From NCBI RefSeq assembly GCF_008000895.1, contig NZ_CP042823.1:186001-250000 (forward strand): a DNA stretch of 64,000 nucleotides. The letters run 5' to 3'. The position numbers and the translations under genes were made by a program. Source of the stretch: Methylobacterium sp. WL1 (GTDB lineage: Bacteria > Pseudomonadota > Alphaproteobacteria > Rhizobiales > Beijerinckiaceae). Positions within the stretch are counted from its first letter, which is position 1. Each line of letters starts with the position of its first letter. Of this stretch, positions 30,393 to 38,630 are shown piece by piece. A model generated the notes under the pieces. That model had not been told where the DNA came from. It ran no database searches and saw only the letters and a program-made list of their open reading frames with translations.

Positions 30393-30631
30393 GAGGGCGC
30401 GGCACCGGCCTGCGGGGCGCAGGTCGGCTGGCCGGTTCTGCTGTTGTCGGGCGCGGCGCAGACGGCTGTCCGAGGGCGCAATGCACGCGCGAATCCCGAT
30501 CGGCCGAGGGGGCATCCGCCCTTGAATGCCTCCCCAATTACGGCGCCGAAGGCGAGATCCGGTTTGGGGAGGGATAAAACCGGCGCTGAGTTCGTTAGGG
30601 CGCTACAAACCGCTTCGGTTAGGGATCAAAA

Positions 30632-30871
30632 ATGCGCACGCTCATCCTCGCCTTCGGCCTCGTCGCCATCGCCGTCCCCGCCTCGGCACAAGCCCCGAAG
30701 CGCGGCAATGCGGATCTGCAGACCTATTGTGCGGGTGACGCCATCACGTTCTGCGCCGGCATCGACCCGAATAGCCCGCAGATGGACGCCTGCTTCAAGA
30801 AGAACATGAGCCAGATGTCACCGAATTGCCGCAGCGCGATCGATGCGTACAAGAGCGGCGGCGGCAAGTAA
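30632..30871 (+). CDS. Small exported Cys-rich-repeat protein
   Basis: The 79-residue product has a signal peptide cleaved after PASAQA and a mature part of about 55 residues with four cysteines in the order C-x7-C, C-x10-C (YCAGDAITFCAG, then ACFKKNMSQMSPNC). This matches the short Cys-rich GLG1-type repeat found singly in many alphaproteobacterial secreted proteins. Two disulfides are expected. It is a separate gene about 240 bases after the GCG-repeat gene; its function is unknown. Confidence 0.65.
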   Translation: MRTLILAFGLVAIAVPASAQAPKRGNADLQTYCAGDAITFCAGIDPNSPQMDACFKKNMSQMSPNCRSAIDAYKSGGGK

Positions 30872-30916
30872 TTTTATCGTCAAAATAGGTAATACCGAAA
30901 AAGCCGGGAGATCGAT

Positions 30917-31300
30917 TTGTTTAGTCATATCATGGTCGGCAGCAACGATTTGGAGCGATCGAAAGCGTTCTACGATGCCCTCTTCGCTGCAAGCGGGGCC
31001 GGCTCCGGCGCAGAGGATGCGCTGGGACGCCTGATCTACACGCACAAAGGCGCACGCTTGATGATCAGCAAGCCGATCGACGGAAATTCCGCTTGTGGCG
31101 CGAATGGCGGCACCATCGGGTTCACCATGGATAGCCCGGAGCAGGCCAAAGCTTGGCATGATGCGGGCGTCGCGAACGGTGGCACTTCGGTGGAAGATCC
31201 GCCGGGTGAACGCCAAGGCGGCTCCGGCCGGTTGTACCTGGCGTATCTCCGCGACCCGGACGGCAACAAACTTTGTGCCCTCCACCGGATCGCAGGCTGA
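30917..31300 (+). CDS. VOC-superfamily (glyoxalase/bleomycin-resistance-like) protein
   Basis: The 127-residue soluble protein has the beta-alpha-beta3 vicinal-oxygen-chelate fold: it opens FSHIMVGSNDLERSKAFYDA and closes with YLAYLRDPDGNKLCALHR, where His and Glu metal ligands usually sit. The start is TTG 30917 with GGGAG six bases upstream; a later ATG would remove the first strand. Members range from glyoxalases to dioxygenases, and nothing nearby names the substrate. Confidence 0.82.
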   Translation: MFSHIMVGSNDLERSKAFYDALFAASGAGSGAEDALGRLIYTHKGARLMISKPIDGNSACGANGGTIGFTMDSPEQAKAWHDAGVANGGTSVEDPPGERQGGSGRLYLAYLRDPDGNKLCALHRIAG

Positions 31301-31398
31301 GACCCGTTCGTTTGGCGACGTAGGCGACTGTCCCGCCAACCCGTGCTCAGATCGGGCGGCGGGGCAGTGTCGGCGAAACCGTTATCGAGAGGCAGCCC

Positions 31399-31611
31399 AT
31401 GTCGGTCGAGCCAGGCCAAACGTTATCGGACGAAGAGCTGGACCACCTCGCGCGCAAGCTGTTCGCCGAGGTTCGGGCCGAAAGTCCGGAGTCGAAGGCG
31501 GAAGCGGCCTTGAAGACCGCCGGCGAGGTGGCTGGAGAGGTCGTCCCGATCCTCCCGGATTGGCTCCTGGAGCCCAATGACGTTGCCGTCGAGCACGGCC
31601 GCGAAGACTGA
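31399..31611 (+). CDS. Small acidic hypothetical protein
   Basis: The 70-residue acidic product (SDEELDHLARKLFAEVRAES, then KAEAALKTAGEVAGEVVPIL) is predicted mostly helical with no signal or known domain. The start ATG has AGAGG-type sequence upstream. Codon usage resembles that of real genes, and the frame ends 60 bases before the next gene in the same direction. Function unknown. Confidence 0.5.
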   Translation: MSVEPGQTLSDEELDHLARKLFAEVRAESPESKAEAALKTAGEVAGEVVPILPDWLLEPNDVAVEHGRED

Positions 31612-31673
31612 AGCTCCTGACGGAACTATCGCTCGATTCTGCGTCTTCCTCCTTCACCAAATCAGGAGGAACT

Positions 31674-31970
31674 ATGCCACGTATTGCTACGCTGACGGGC
31701 GCCGTCGCCATCCTCGCGCTGACCGCGACGACGTCCTTCGCGGCCCCGTGCAAGGTGGGCACGACCACCAGCGCCAATGGCCCTACGACCAAGGACACCA
31801 GCTCGAACGTCGAAGGTGGTTCGACCGCGAAGGTGACGCCAGGCGCCAAGGGTGAGTCGCCCGGTACGGTCGGCGCGATGAACAACGCCGGCGCCGGCAC
31901 CATGGCGGACAAGGGCGAGAAGAAGGCCCCCCAGGGCCAGCCGGTGAAGCCGGGTGACGACAACTGCTGA
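31674..31970 (+). CDS. Small exported Gly/Thr-rich protein
   Basis: The 98-residue protein has an excellent ribosome site (AGGAGGAACT before the ATG) and a clear signal peptide (TLTGAVAILALTATTSFA). The mature part is low-complexity, rich in Gly, Thr, Ser, Lys and Asn, with one Cys near each end, and is likely unstructured. Similar proteins are common in Methylobacterium, but I know of no function. Confidence 0.6.
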   Translation: MPRIATLTGAVAILALTATTSFAAPCKVGTTTSANGPTTKDTSSNVEGGSTAKVTPGAKGESPGTVGAMNNAGAGTMADKGEKKAPQGQPVKPGDDNC

Positions 31971-32528
31971 CGATTCCTGGTCCGTAGGCAATCCGCCTGC
32001 GGGCTTACCCCGCTCCAGCGATCGGCCATCTGATGGCCGTGCCGACGAGCGCGACGCTGACCTGGGCGACGATCGATCCAACGCACCGAGTCTGCGAAGG
32101 GCAGGGGGGGGCGCCGAACGTCGCAACGACGCCCGTTGCCGATTTAGTTGCCGTTCCGAATAGCGGCCAACCTTATAGCTCCTTGCCCTGATGCCGGGCT
32201 CTGAATAGCAACCAAGATTTTGTAAAACGGAGAAACACTCCGGATAGTCCTCTAAGCTGACGAGCAGCCTGCGCATGATGATTTGACCGGCCCAAGTCAA
32301 CAGGTTGTTAACCATGTTGCAGCAGGATGCTCCTGGCGATCGGCTGGGGAGCTGAGCGCCAACGGAACGGAATCGCCGACGCGCTCGCATTAGGCCCGCT
32401 ACGGGAACACCCGGGCGGGCTTTGCCTATTTCTGGGCCTTGAGTGCCCCGCACTCGTGCAGCATCATTGGACGCGCTGATGCGAGACATCCTTCGGCTCG
32501 GCCTTGCCAGCCGGGCTCCACGCGCGTG
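31971..32528. other. Non-coding or unrecognised region
   Basis: No frame on either strand has protein-like composition. Around 32309-32317 there is GTTAACCAT, a CtrA half-site-like octamer; otherwise nothing stands out. Confidence 0.4.
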
Positions 32529-32783
32529 TCACGGGATTGCGCGCACCGACGCCTTATGACCCGTCGGGTGGCTTTGCGCGGGTTCGCTAAGCTGTTCCAG
32601 CTGCGCTGCCGGCGTGCTCTCGACCAGAAGCCGGATCATCGCGGATCGGCTGTCCAGCATCATGGCCGGTGGTTCTCCCACAAAGATTTGCCACGCTGCC
32701 ACGAAGGCGGCCTGCGACATGTGGGTGAGCGCGTCCTCGCTCTGGGACATCGGCTCGGCCGGTACGATAGGCACGTCGATCAT
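32529..32783 (-). CDS. Small hypothetical protein
   Basis: The 84-residue frame has ordinary protein composition (MSQAAFVAAWQIFVGEPPAM, then LDSRSAMIRLLVESTPAAQL), in contrast with the Arg/Ser-rich frames opposite it. It has no signal peptide, membrane segment or known domain. The ribosome site is weak. A methionine 12 residues in (MSQSEDAL) is an alternative start. Function unknown. Confidence 0.5.
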   Translation of the reverse strand: MIDVPIVPAEPMSQSEDALTHMSQAAFVAAWQIFVGEPPAMMLDSRSAMIRLLVESTPAAQLEQLSEPAQSHPTGHKASVRAIP

Positions 32784-33382
32784 TCACTTAGTACGAGGCC
32801 GGGCCACACTGCGTTTCATGGGGGCTTTAGCAGGGTAAAGGTGCGTTTAACGGAACCGTCGACCGCTCGATATTTGTTTCCGGGAGCGAGTAGTCGTCCC
32901 CTCAGCCATGGGGCCTGCCCAGTGGGCCAGGTTCCTCAGAACGGAGCCGCGACGAGGCGATCCGTCGAGTGACCCTTAGGACGCCCCCGAAACGCGAAGG
33001 GATGGCCCCGATCACGGCCGCCACACCGCAATATTCGAGCGCCGCGGCAGAACGAGCCGCGAAGACGTCGGACCCCTGTTCGACGGTGCTATCACCGCAG
33101 GACCATGCGATCGAGATCGCATTGCGCCGTCCTATTTACGCGCCTGACAGCGCGTCCAGCGACGGCGGTTGGCGCATTCGCAGGGACGGCCGCCGGGGGT
33201 GCCGCGCCTGAAGGTGTCTCAGGCCTCGATGGCGCCAGGGGGCGAGATGATGCCCGGGCCGCTTGGGTCGATGTGACAGGATGATCACAGCGTTCGCGAG
33301 ACGCCCACGCCTCAGTATTCCAACACATTGAGTGAGGGATCCATGATTGCACGTACTAGTTGCAACATGGAAGGAGATCCCC
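32784..33382. other. Unrecognised region
   Basis: Six hundred bases without a convincing gene; frames here are Arg/Ser/Pro-rich shadows. Nothing repetitive was noticed. Confidence 0.4.
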
Positions 33383-33607
33383 ATGCAGGCATCCGAATGC
33401 TGCATCTTCCGCGTGACGGTCGCGGCGAGCCTCGGCTGGCTCATCGCACTCACCCTGATGTGGAAACACGGCGTGCTGGCTGCGCTGCTCGTCAGCCCAT
33501 TGGTCGGAACGGCGGCAGCGATTGCGGCTATGACGCTGTTTTGGTTTGCGAGCCTGTTCGTCTCGTGCGAGCCGATAGGGCCACGCGCTTTTGACGCCGA
33601 CCGGTGA
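33383..33607 (+). CDS. Small two-helix membrane protein
   Basis: The 74-residue product has two hydrophobic helices (about 9-25 and 30-58) and a short polar tail. ATG 33383 follows AAGGAG at ideal distance, which decides the start over the upstream GTG. No family recognised. Confidence 0.55.
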   Translation: MQASECCIFRVTVAASLGWLIALTLMWKHGVLAALLVSPLVGTAAAIAAMTLFWFASLFVSCEPIGPRAFDADR

Positions 33608-34089
33608 CGAGACCTGATCGAAACCTGGTGCCGAGTCGTTCTTCTCGCGCCTGCGCAGCGGCGACGGTAGCGCGGATGACGGACCGTCGATGGTGGCCTC
33701 CACCGTCTTCCCCCTGACGCCCCCCAGAGCCGGCTGCAACTGAGCGTTGCAGCCGCGGAGAGCTACGGGCGGCGTGACGCGGCGCAGCCTTGCGGCTCTC
33801 GACGAACGCGGCCGAATCCGACGATCGGGTCAACGTTACGGTCGCGACGGATGTCCGCGACCAGGCCTGATCATGTCGCGGGCCATCCATACGCAACCGG
33901 ATGGAGGGCAGGGCGAAGCGGGCACCGTGCCGGGGCCACCGGGCGGAGCCGAAACCGGCACAGGCTAAGGTCAGCGCGCCCTGCCGGACGAATTCTTGAA
34001 CCCGTCCGGCCGTGCCGGCATGCAGTCGCCGCTACGGCTCGGACCAGATCGGTCCCGTTCTTCAGCCGTGGCACTGGATTTCATCGGGC
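33608..34089. other. Unrecognised region
   Basis: No gene could be supported. Frames here lack ribosome sites and have skewed composition. Confidence 0.4.
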
Positions 34090-34290
34090 TCAGTGCGGAG
34101 AGAGGTATTTGATCACGGCGGCGACCACGGCGATCAGCGTCCCGCCCGCAATCGGCGCGAACAAGCCGAGGATCGAGATCAGGATGATGAGCGTGACGGC
34201 AGCGTTCTCGGCCCGCTTCGCATCCCGTGAGGGTTTGCGCGGCGGCTCCCACCGGGGCGGGACAGATCGCTGATCGGGAGGGACGAACAT
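34090..34290 (-). CDS. Small single-pass membrane protein
   Basis: The 66-residue product has a basic cytoplasmic N-terminus (PPRWEPPRKPSRDAKRAEN) and one or two membrane segments (VTLIILISILGLFAPIAGG and an Ala/Val-rich stretch). GGAGG stands just before the ATG. No family recognised; likely a small membrane protein of the inner membrane. Confidence 0.55.
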   Translation of the reverse strand: MFVPPDQRSVPPRWEPPRKPSRDAKRAENAAVTLIILISILGLFAPIAGGTLIAVVAAVIKYLSPH

Positions 34291-34466
34291 CTGCCTCCAT
34301 GATGCGCACAGCCAGAAATCATCTCGATGCTATGCTCAATTGGCGAGGCTGTCACCGCGTCGATCGTCCGCAGCCGACCCGAATAAGTCGAATTTGATGT
34401 AAATGGCGAACCGCCCGCGAAGGATCCTGGGCCTATACTGGACGTGGCCCTGCGTTGAGTGATCCC

Positions 34467-34718
34467 ATGGACAATCAAAGATCGGCTCGTCGTGTCTCCA
34501 TCAATATGATGGGACGCATCACCGTGCCCGATGAGGCGGCAATTCCCTGCGTGATCCATGACATCTCGAAATGGGGCGTTCGGGTCCGGCTCGACGGTAC
34601 GGAGCGCATCCCGGACAAGTTCACACTGATATTCGATGCCACCGAGAAGGTGATCGGGTGCGAGACCGTTTGGAAAAGCTCGGATGAGATCGGCGCCCTG
34701 ACCGACCTGATGGAATGA
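34467..34718 (+). CDS. PilZ-domain protein
   Basis: The 83-residue protein is a bare PilZ-like barrel. It has an N-terminal RSARRVSI (the RxxxR loop that contacts cyclic di-GMP), then IHDISKWGVRVRLDG in the place of the D/NxSxxG motif, where the Gly is kept, and a final strand with CETVWKSSDEIG. A TTG four codons earlier is possible; I prefer ATG 34467. It is expected to bind c-di-GMP and act on an unknown partner. An EAL protein lies at the right edge of the window, but the two are far apart. Confidence 0.7.
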   Translation: MDNQRSARRVSINMMGRITVPDEAAIPCVIHDISKWGVRVRLDGTERIPDKFTLIFDATEKVIGCETVWKSSDEIGALTDLME

Positions 34719-34822
34719 CCGGCGACCCGCCCCCTGCGTCGGTCAATCTCAGGCGCTCGATGCTGATCGAACCTTGGCCATAGAGAAGGATCTAAAGCAT
34801 CTTTTCGCTGCAGATCTTGTCG

Positions 34823-34838
34823 TTAACCACTCGTTAAC
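34823..34838. promoter_or_regulatory. Full CtrA-type site TTAA-N7-TTAAC
   Basis: TTAA at 34823-34826 and TTAAC at 34834-34838 are separated by exactly seven bases, the spacing of the Caulobacter CtrA consensus. It lies 51 bases upstream of a small membrane protein gene, in a locally AT-rich stretch, and a further GGTTAAT follows near 34853. It may place that gene under cell-cycle/motility control. Confidence 0.5.
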
Positions 34839-34888
34839 GGTTTCGCCATAGTGGTTAATGGACGGTCGGTGGAGGTGGTCTGCCGCGC

Positions 34889-35197
34889 ATGTCGGGCGAG
34901 CCTCCGATGATTCTCTTGATAGCGGCCGCGATCGGTAGCGGTCTGGTGACGGCCATCGTCCTCGCGCCGCTGAGCCCCCTGGCGGCGCTCCTCACGGCGC
35001 CGCTAGTCGCCAGCGTCGCGACCGGGCTTGCGTGCCTTCTCATCGGGTGGCGCAGTGCCCGCGCCGGCGGCGATGTAACGGTCCTCGACGAACAGGCGGA
35101 CGCGATGGTGGCGGCCCTCCGGGCGGCTGCCGACCATGCCAAGGCCGTGTCGCCCATATCGGCGAATACGTCGTCGCGTCGCAACAAGGTCGCGTAG
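34889..35197 (+). CDS. Small membrane protein with C-terminal helical tail
   Basis: The 102-residue protein has two hydrophobic helices (about 7-28 and 32-53), then a polar helical tail (DEQADAMVAALRAAADHAKA). An ATG at 34907 is an alternative start. It lies just downstream of the CtrA-type site. No family recognised. Confidence 0.5.
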   Translation: MSGEPPMILLIAAAIGSGLVTAIVLAPLSPLAALLTAPLVASVATGLACLLIGWRSARAGGDVTVLDEQADAMVAALRAAADHAKAVSPISANTSSRRNKVA

Positions 35198-35786
35198 AGG
35201 TCCGGTTTGATTACTACAGGACCGCGGACCGCGCGGCCTTCACCTTGCTGCCGGCCTGGGCCAGGTGTCACAAGCGCGAAGAGATATTCTGGACACGGCT
35301 CGGTTTCGAGGGGCCGCCGGCCCTGGAACGCAATCCGCAAGCTCGTCGGCGGCGGCGATGTACGTTTAGGGACGGTGGTGGTCCAGCGCAGGAACGGCCA
35401 ACCCGTTCCGTTCGGACGTCTTGAATCAGCCCGGATCTGCCTCCTTGCGCGGCCGGCTGTGACGCGTTTCGGCTCGACAACGCGGCGCGGATCGGCACGT
35501 GCGAGTACGTTCGGCGGCCTGCTGGCCTTACAAATGTCTCGCGGGCATCCGAAGATCGACGGCCGGAACGCGGGATCGGGAACGAAGGGGAGGATGCGCC
35601 CACCCTGGCGGAGGGCACCGAAGTTCGCGCGTTTGAAGCATCGGCGGCCGCGCTGCGGGGCTCGTGGAGTGGCCCGCCACTCAGACGCCCATGCGCGTCA
35701 TCGAAGACCGTGCGCGAGCCGCCAAAAACAGCCATGCTGCCGTGGAACGAGATGTGGCCCCGTTGGATCGTCGCTTGAAGTTCCCG
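35198..35786. other. Unrecognised region before the methyltransferase gene
   Basis: About 590 bases without a supportable gene. The methyltransferase frame stays open leftward to 35664, and an ATG at 35691 could start a longer form, but those residues do not resemble the family. Confidence 0.4.
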
Positions 35787-36422
35787 ATGTCAGATGCGCT
35801 GTTCTCGCCCGCCTTCGAGCGCAATGCCCCATCGATCGTCGAAGTCCTGAAGCGCGTTGTTCCGCCGAGCGGCCTCGTTCTGGAGATCGCAAGCGGATCG
35901 GGCGAGCACGCCGTTCACTTCGCTCGTGCGATGCCCACCCTCGACTGGCAGCCCAGTGATCCGGACGAGGCGGCGCGGCGCAGCATCGTCGCCCATGCGT
36001 TTGCTTCGGGACTCTCGAACCTCCGGTCCCCGATGGCGCTCGACGCGGCCCGGCAGCCATGGCCGATAGCCAAGGCCGACGCGATCGTCGCGATCAACAT
36101 GATCCATATCGCGCCCTGGGACGCGACCATCGGGCTGATGGCCGGTGCGGGCGCGACGCTACCTGCGGGTGGAATCCTCTATCTCTATGGCCCGTTTCGG
36201 GAGAATGATGCCCACACCGCGCCGAGCAACGCCGCCTTCGACGAGAGCTTGCGCATGCGGAACCCCTCTTGGGGTGTGCGTGACATCGAGGCTGTTGCAG
36301 CTGCCGCCGACAGGCACGGCTTCCGTCTCTCTGAGCGCGTCGCGATGCCCGCCAACAATCTCAGCCTGATCTTCCGCAAGCTGGATCGCCCCTCCGCGAA
36401 CGGTGGCGGATCTGCGCGATGA
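35787..36422 (+). CDS. DUF938-type SAM-dependent methyltransferase
   Basis: The 211-residue protein has a class I methyltransferase nucleotide loop, LEIASGSGEHAVHFA, near residue 35, preceded by FSPAFERNAPSIVEVL as in DUF938 members, and later INMIHIAPW and GILYLYGPF. DUF938 proteins are about 200 residues, which fits ATG 35787 better than upstream starts. The substrate is unknown. Its stop overlaps the start of the SDR gene (ATGA), so the two are coupled. Confidence 0.82.
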   Translation: MSDALFSPAFERNAPSIVEVLKRVVPPSGLVLEIASGSGEHAVHFARAMPTLDWQPSDPDEAARRSIVAHAFASGLSNLRSPMALDAARQPWPIAKADAIVAINMIHIAPWDATIGLMAGAGATLPAGGILYLYGPFRENDAHTAPSNAAFDESLRMRNPSWGVRDIEAVAAAADRHGFRLSERVAMPANNLSLIFRKLDRPSANGGGSAR

Positions 36423-37147
36423 CGGCTTCCGCCTCGACGAGCGCGGTCGTCATCGGTGCCTCGGGAGGGATAGGCCAGGCTCTCGTGTGCGCCCTCGCGG
36501 CGAACCAAGCCTACGGCTCGGTCTTCGCGCTCTCCCGCTCGAAGCCGTTAGCACCGAATGGCGTCCGCACCGTTGCGATCGACCTCGGTGACGAGGCCAC
36601 GATCGCTGCGGCTGCGGAAAGCATCGGTGCGGCCGGACCTGTCGGCTTGGTCATCGTCGCAACCGGACTCCTTCATCAAGACGGCGTTTTGCCTGAGAAA
36701 ACATTCAAGGCGCTCGATCCCGCCGCGATGGCGACCGTCTTTTCGGTCAACACGATCGGCCCGGCGCTCGTGGCGAAGCATTTCGTGCCTTTGCTGGCGC
36801 GCCGGGGACGCTGCGTGTTTGCGGCCTTGTCGGCGCGGGTCGGATCCATCGAGGACAACCGTTTGGGCGGCTGGTACTCCTACCGCGCGTCGAAAGCGGC
36901 GTTGAACCAGATCCTGCGGACGCTTGCGATCGAAGTGGCTCGCACCCGGCCGGAGGCACTCGTCGTCGGCCTGCATCCGGGGACGGTCGCTTCCGAGTTG
37001 TCGCGGCCTTTTCGGTCGGATCCCAACGCCCACGGCGTCGTTCAGCCCGACGTGAGCGCGGCTCATCTCCTCCGCGTGCTCGATAGCCTCGCGGCAAAGG
37101 ACACCGGAGGCGTCTTCGCCTGGGACGGCACGCGGATCCCAGCCTGA
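36419..37147 (+). CDS. Short-chain dehydrogenase/reductase (CsgA/C-factor-like)
   Basis: The 242-residue enzyme has the Rossmann motif GASGGIG near residue 13, an NxxG-like ATGLL, and the catalytic YRASK with an upstream Ser (ALSARVGSI). The spread and the HPGTVASELSRPF segment resemble the C-factor/CsgA subgroup of SDRs rather than fatty-acid reductases. It is translationally coupled to the methyltransferase. The substrate is unknown. Confidence 0.87.
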   Translation: MTASASTSAVVIGASGGIGQALVCALAANQAYGSVFALSRSKPLAPNGVRTVAIDLGDEATIAAAAESIGAAGPVGLVIVATGLLHQDGVLPEKTFKALDPAAMATVFSVNTIGPALVAKHFVPLLARRGRCVFAALSARVGSIEDNRLGGWYSYRASKAALNQILRTLAIEVARTRPEALVVGLHPGTVASELSRPFRSDPNAHGVVQPDVSAAHLLRVLDSLAAKDTGGVFAWDGTRIPA

Positions 37148-37396
37148 ACGCGGTACCGACCGAGATGCGCCCGGTGGTGGCCAACTGCTGGGCCGGCAAA
37201 CGCTGCTTGCAACCCCTCGATAGCGATATCCGTCGACCGCTCAGCACACATTACAGCAATCGAGGACGGATATAATAGAGTCGCAAATCGAGCTTTACGG
37301 AAGATCTTTGCGGCGCGCGGCGACTCGCCGGTTCGAGGGCATGAGCTATAGTCGATTGTCCTCTGAGATCTTCGGCGACGGACTAAAACTTCAGCG

Positions 37397-38389
37397 TCAA
37401 ACGCCCCGCCTCCACACGCCCGACAGTGTCCGCCACGCCGGTGCCAGCACGAAGCCCGTGAGCGGGATCAACAATCCGCCGACCGCCAACCCGATCAGGC
37501 CCGACGCCATCGCGGTAACGAGCCATTCGACGATGCCCGCGGCGAACGGGACGGATGAGGCTGCGCCGACCGCGGCCTGATGCGCGGTGTGTGCCGGGGC
37601 CGACAGGCCGTAGGCCTCCATCCCGTGCATCAGGATCCCGCCACCGACCCAGATCATCGCCGCCGTGCCGACGACGGCAAGGATCTTGAGCAGGATCGGC
37701 ATGCCATAAACTACCCCGCGTCCGAGACCACGGACGAGACTTCCGAACGGCGGTCCCGCCGCGCTGCCAGCGAGGGCAAGGCCTGCGTCGTCGGCCTTCA
37801 CGATGAGCGCCACCACGCCGTAGACCCCCACGGTGATGCCGAGAGCGACGATGGCCAGGACGGCCGCCCGCATCCAGAAGGTGCCCTCCGGCAGCGCGGC
37901 CAGGGTGATGGCCATGATCTCGGCCGACAGGATGAAGTCGGTCTTGATCGCGCTCGCGACGCGGCTGTCTTCCCGGGCCTGGTCGCTCCCTGCGTCGCCC
38001 GGGCCTTCCGCGTCGTGGCCGTGCGCATGATGAGGAAAGAGGGCCTCGTAGACCTTCTCGGTGCCCTCGTAGCAGAGATACGCGCCGCCCAGCATCAGGA
38101 GCGGCGTGATCGCCCAAGGCGCGAAGGCACTGAGTGCGAGGGCACCGGGCAACAGGAACAGGAGCTTGTTCCGGAGCGATCCCAGGGCGATCTTGCCGAC
38201 GATCGGCAGCTCGCGTTCTGCCGCGAAGCCGACGACGTAGCGCGGCGTGACCGCGGCATCGTCGATGACGACGCCGGCCGCCTTCGTTCCGGCCCTCGCG
38301 GCCTGCCCCGCTACGTCGTCGAGGGATGCCGCCGCCGCCCTGACCATGAACGCGACATCGTCCAGCAGGGCGATCAATCCAACGCTCAC
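37397..38389 (-). CDS. DUF808 (YedI-like) inner-membrane protein
   Basis: The 330-residue membrane protein starts LIALLDDVAFMVRAAAASLDD, then KAAGVVIDDAAVTPRYV, and has SLRNKLLFLLPGALALS followed by GGAYLCYEGTEKVYE, all diagnostic of DUF808. It has about six to eight hydrophobic helices, with a His/Asp-rich cytoplasmic loop (about 120-140). Its function is unknown in the family. It converges with the SDR gene, leaving about 250 bases with nothing recognisable. Confidence 0.85.
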   Translation of the reverse strand: MSVGLIALLDDVAFMVRAAAASLDDVAGQAARAGTKAAGVVIDDAAVTPRYVVGFAAERELPIVGKIALGSLRNKLLFLLPGALALSAFAPWAITPLLMLGGAYLCYEGTEKVYEALFPHHAHGHDAEGPGDAGSDQAREDSRVASAIKTDFILSAEIMAITLAALPEGTFWMRAAVLAIVALGITVGVYGVVALIVKADDAGLALAGSAAGPPFGSLVRGLGRGVVYGMPILLKILAVVGTAAMIWVGGGILMHGMEAYGLSAPAHTAHQAAVGAASSVPFAAGIVEWLVTAMASGLIGLAVGGLLIPLTGFVLAPAWRTLSGVWRRGV

Positions 38390-38630
38390 AGGTCTTCCCT
38401 CGTCAAAGATCGGTCCGCCAGACAGACGAACCGCGACCGGATTTGATCCGTCACACAGGGAGGTCGGTGCGACAAGGCCGCCGGAGGCGCCGACCCGGGA
38501 CCTGACAGGCTCGGGATCCGATTCGCGCGCTATCGATCGGATGCGACGCGGCTCTCAAGACGCCGGGGGCGCATCGATCCGCCGAACGGTCGAACCTGAG
38601 GCGGCCGCGTCGGTTGTCCGAACCGCCGGG

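Noticed and set aside
31615..31645. GGAAC-N15-CGTC resembling an EcfG (general stress) promoter before the exported protein at 31674
   Set aside because: The spacer is shorter than the usual 16-17 bases and the -10 element is imperfect.
32969..33352. Small frames on both strands in the 33-kb gap
   Set aside because: No start signals, odd amino-acid composition, no recognisable pattern.
33747..33968. 73-codon plus-strand frame
   Set aside because: Arg/Gly/Pro-rich with no ribosome site; resembles chance GC-rich frames.
35268..35735. 155-codon minus-strand frame
   Set aside because: Low-complexity Arg/Ser composition and no start signal; overlaps an unrelated gene-free segment.
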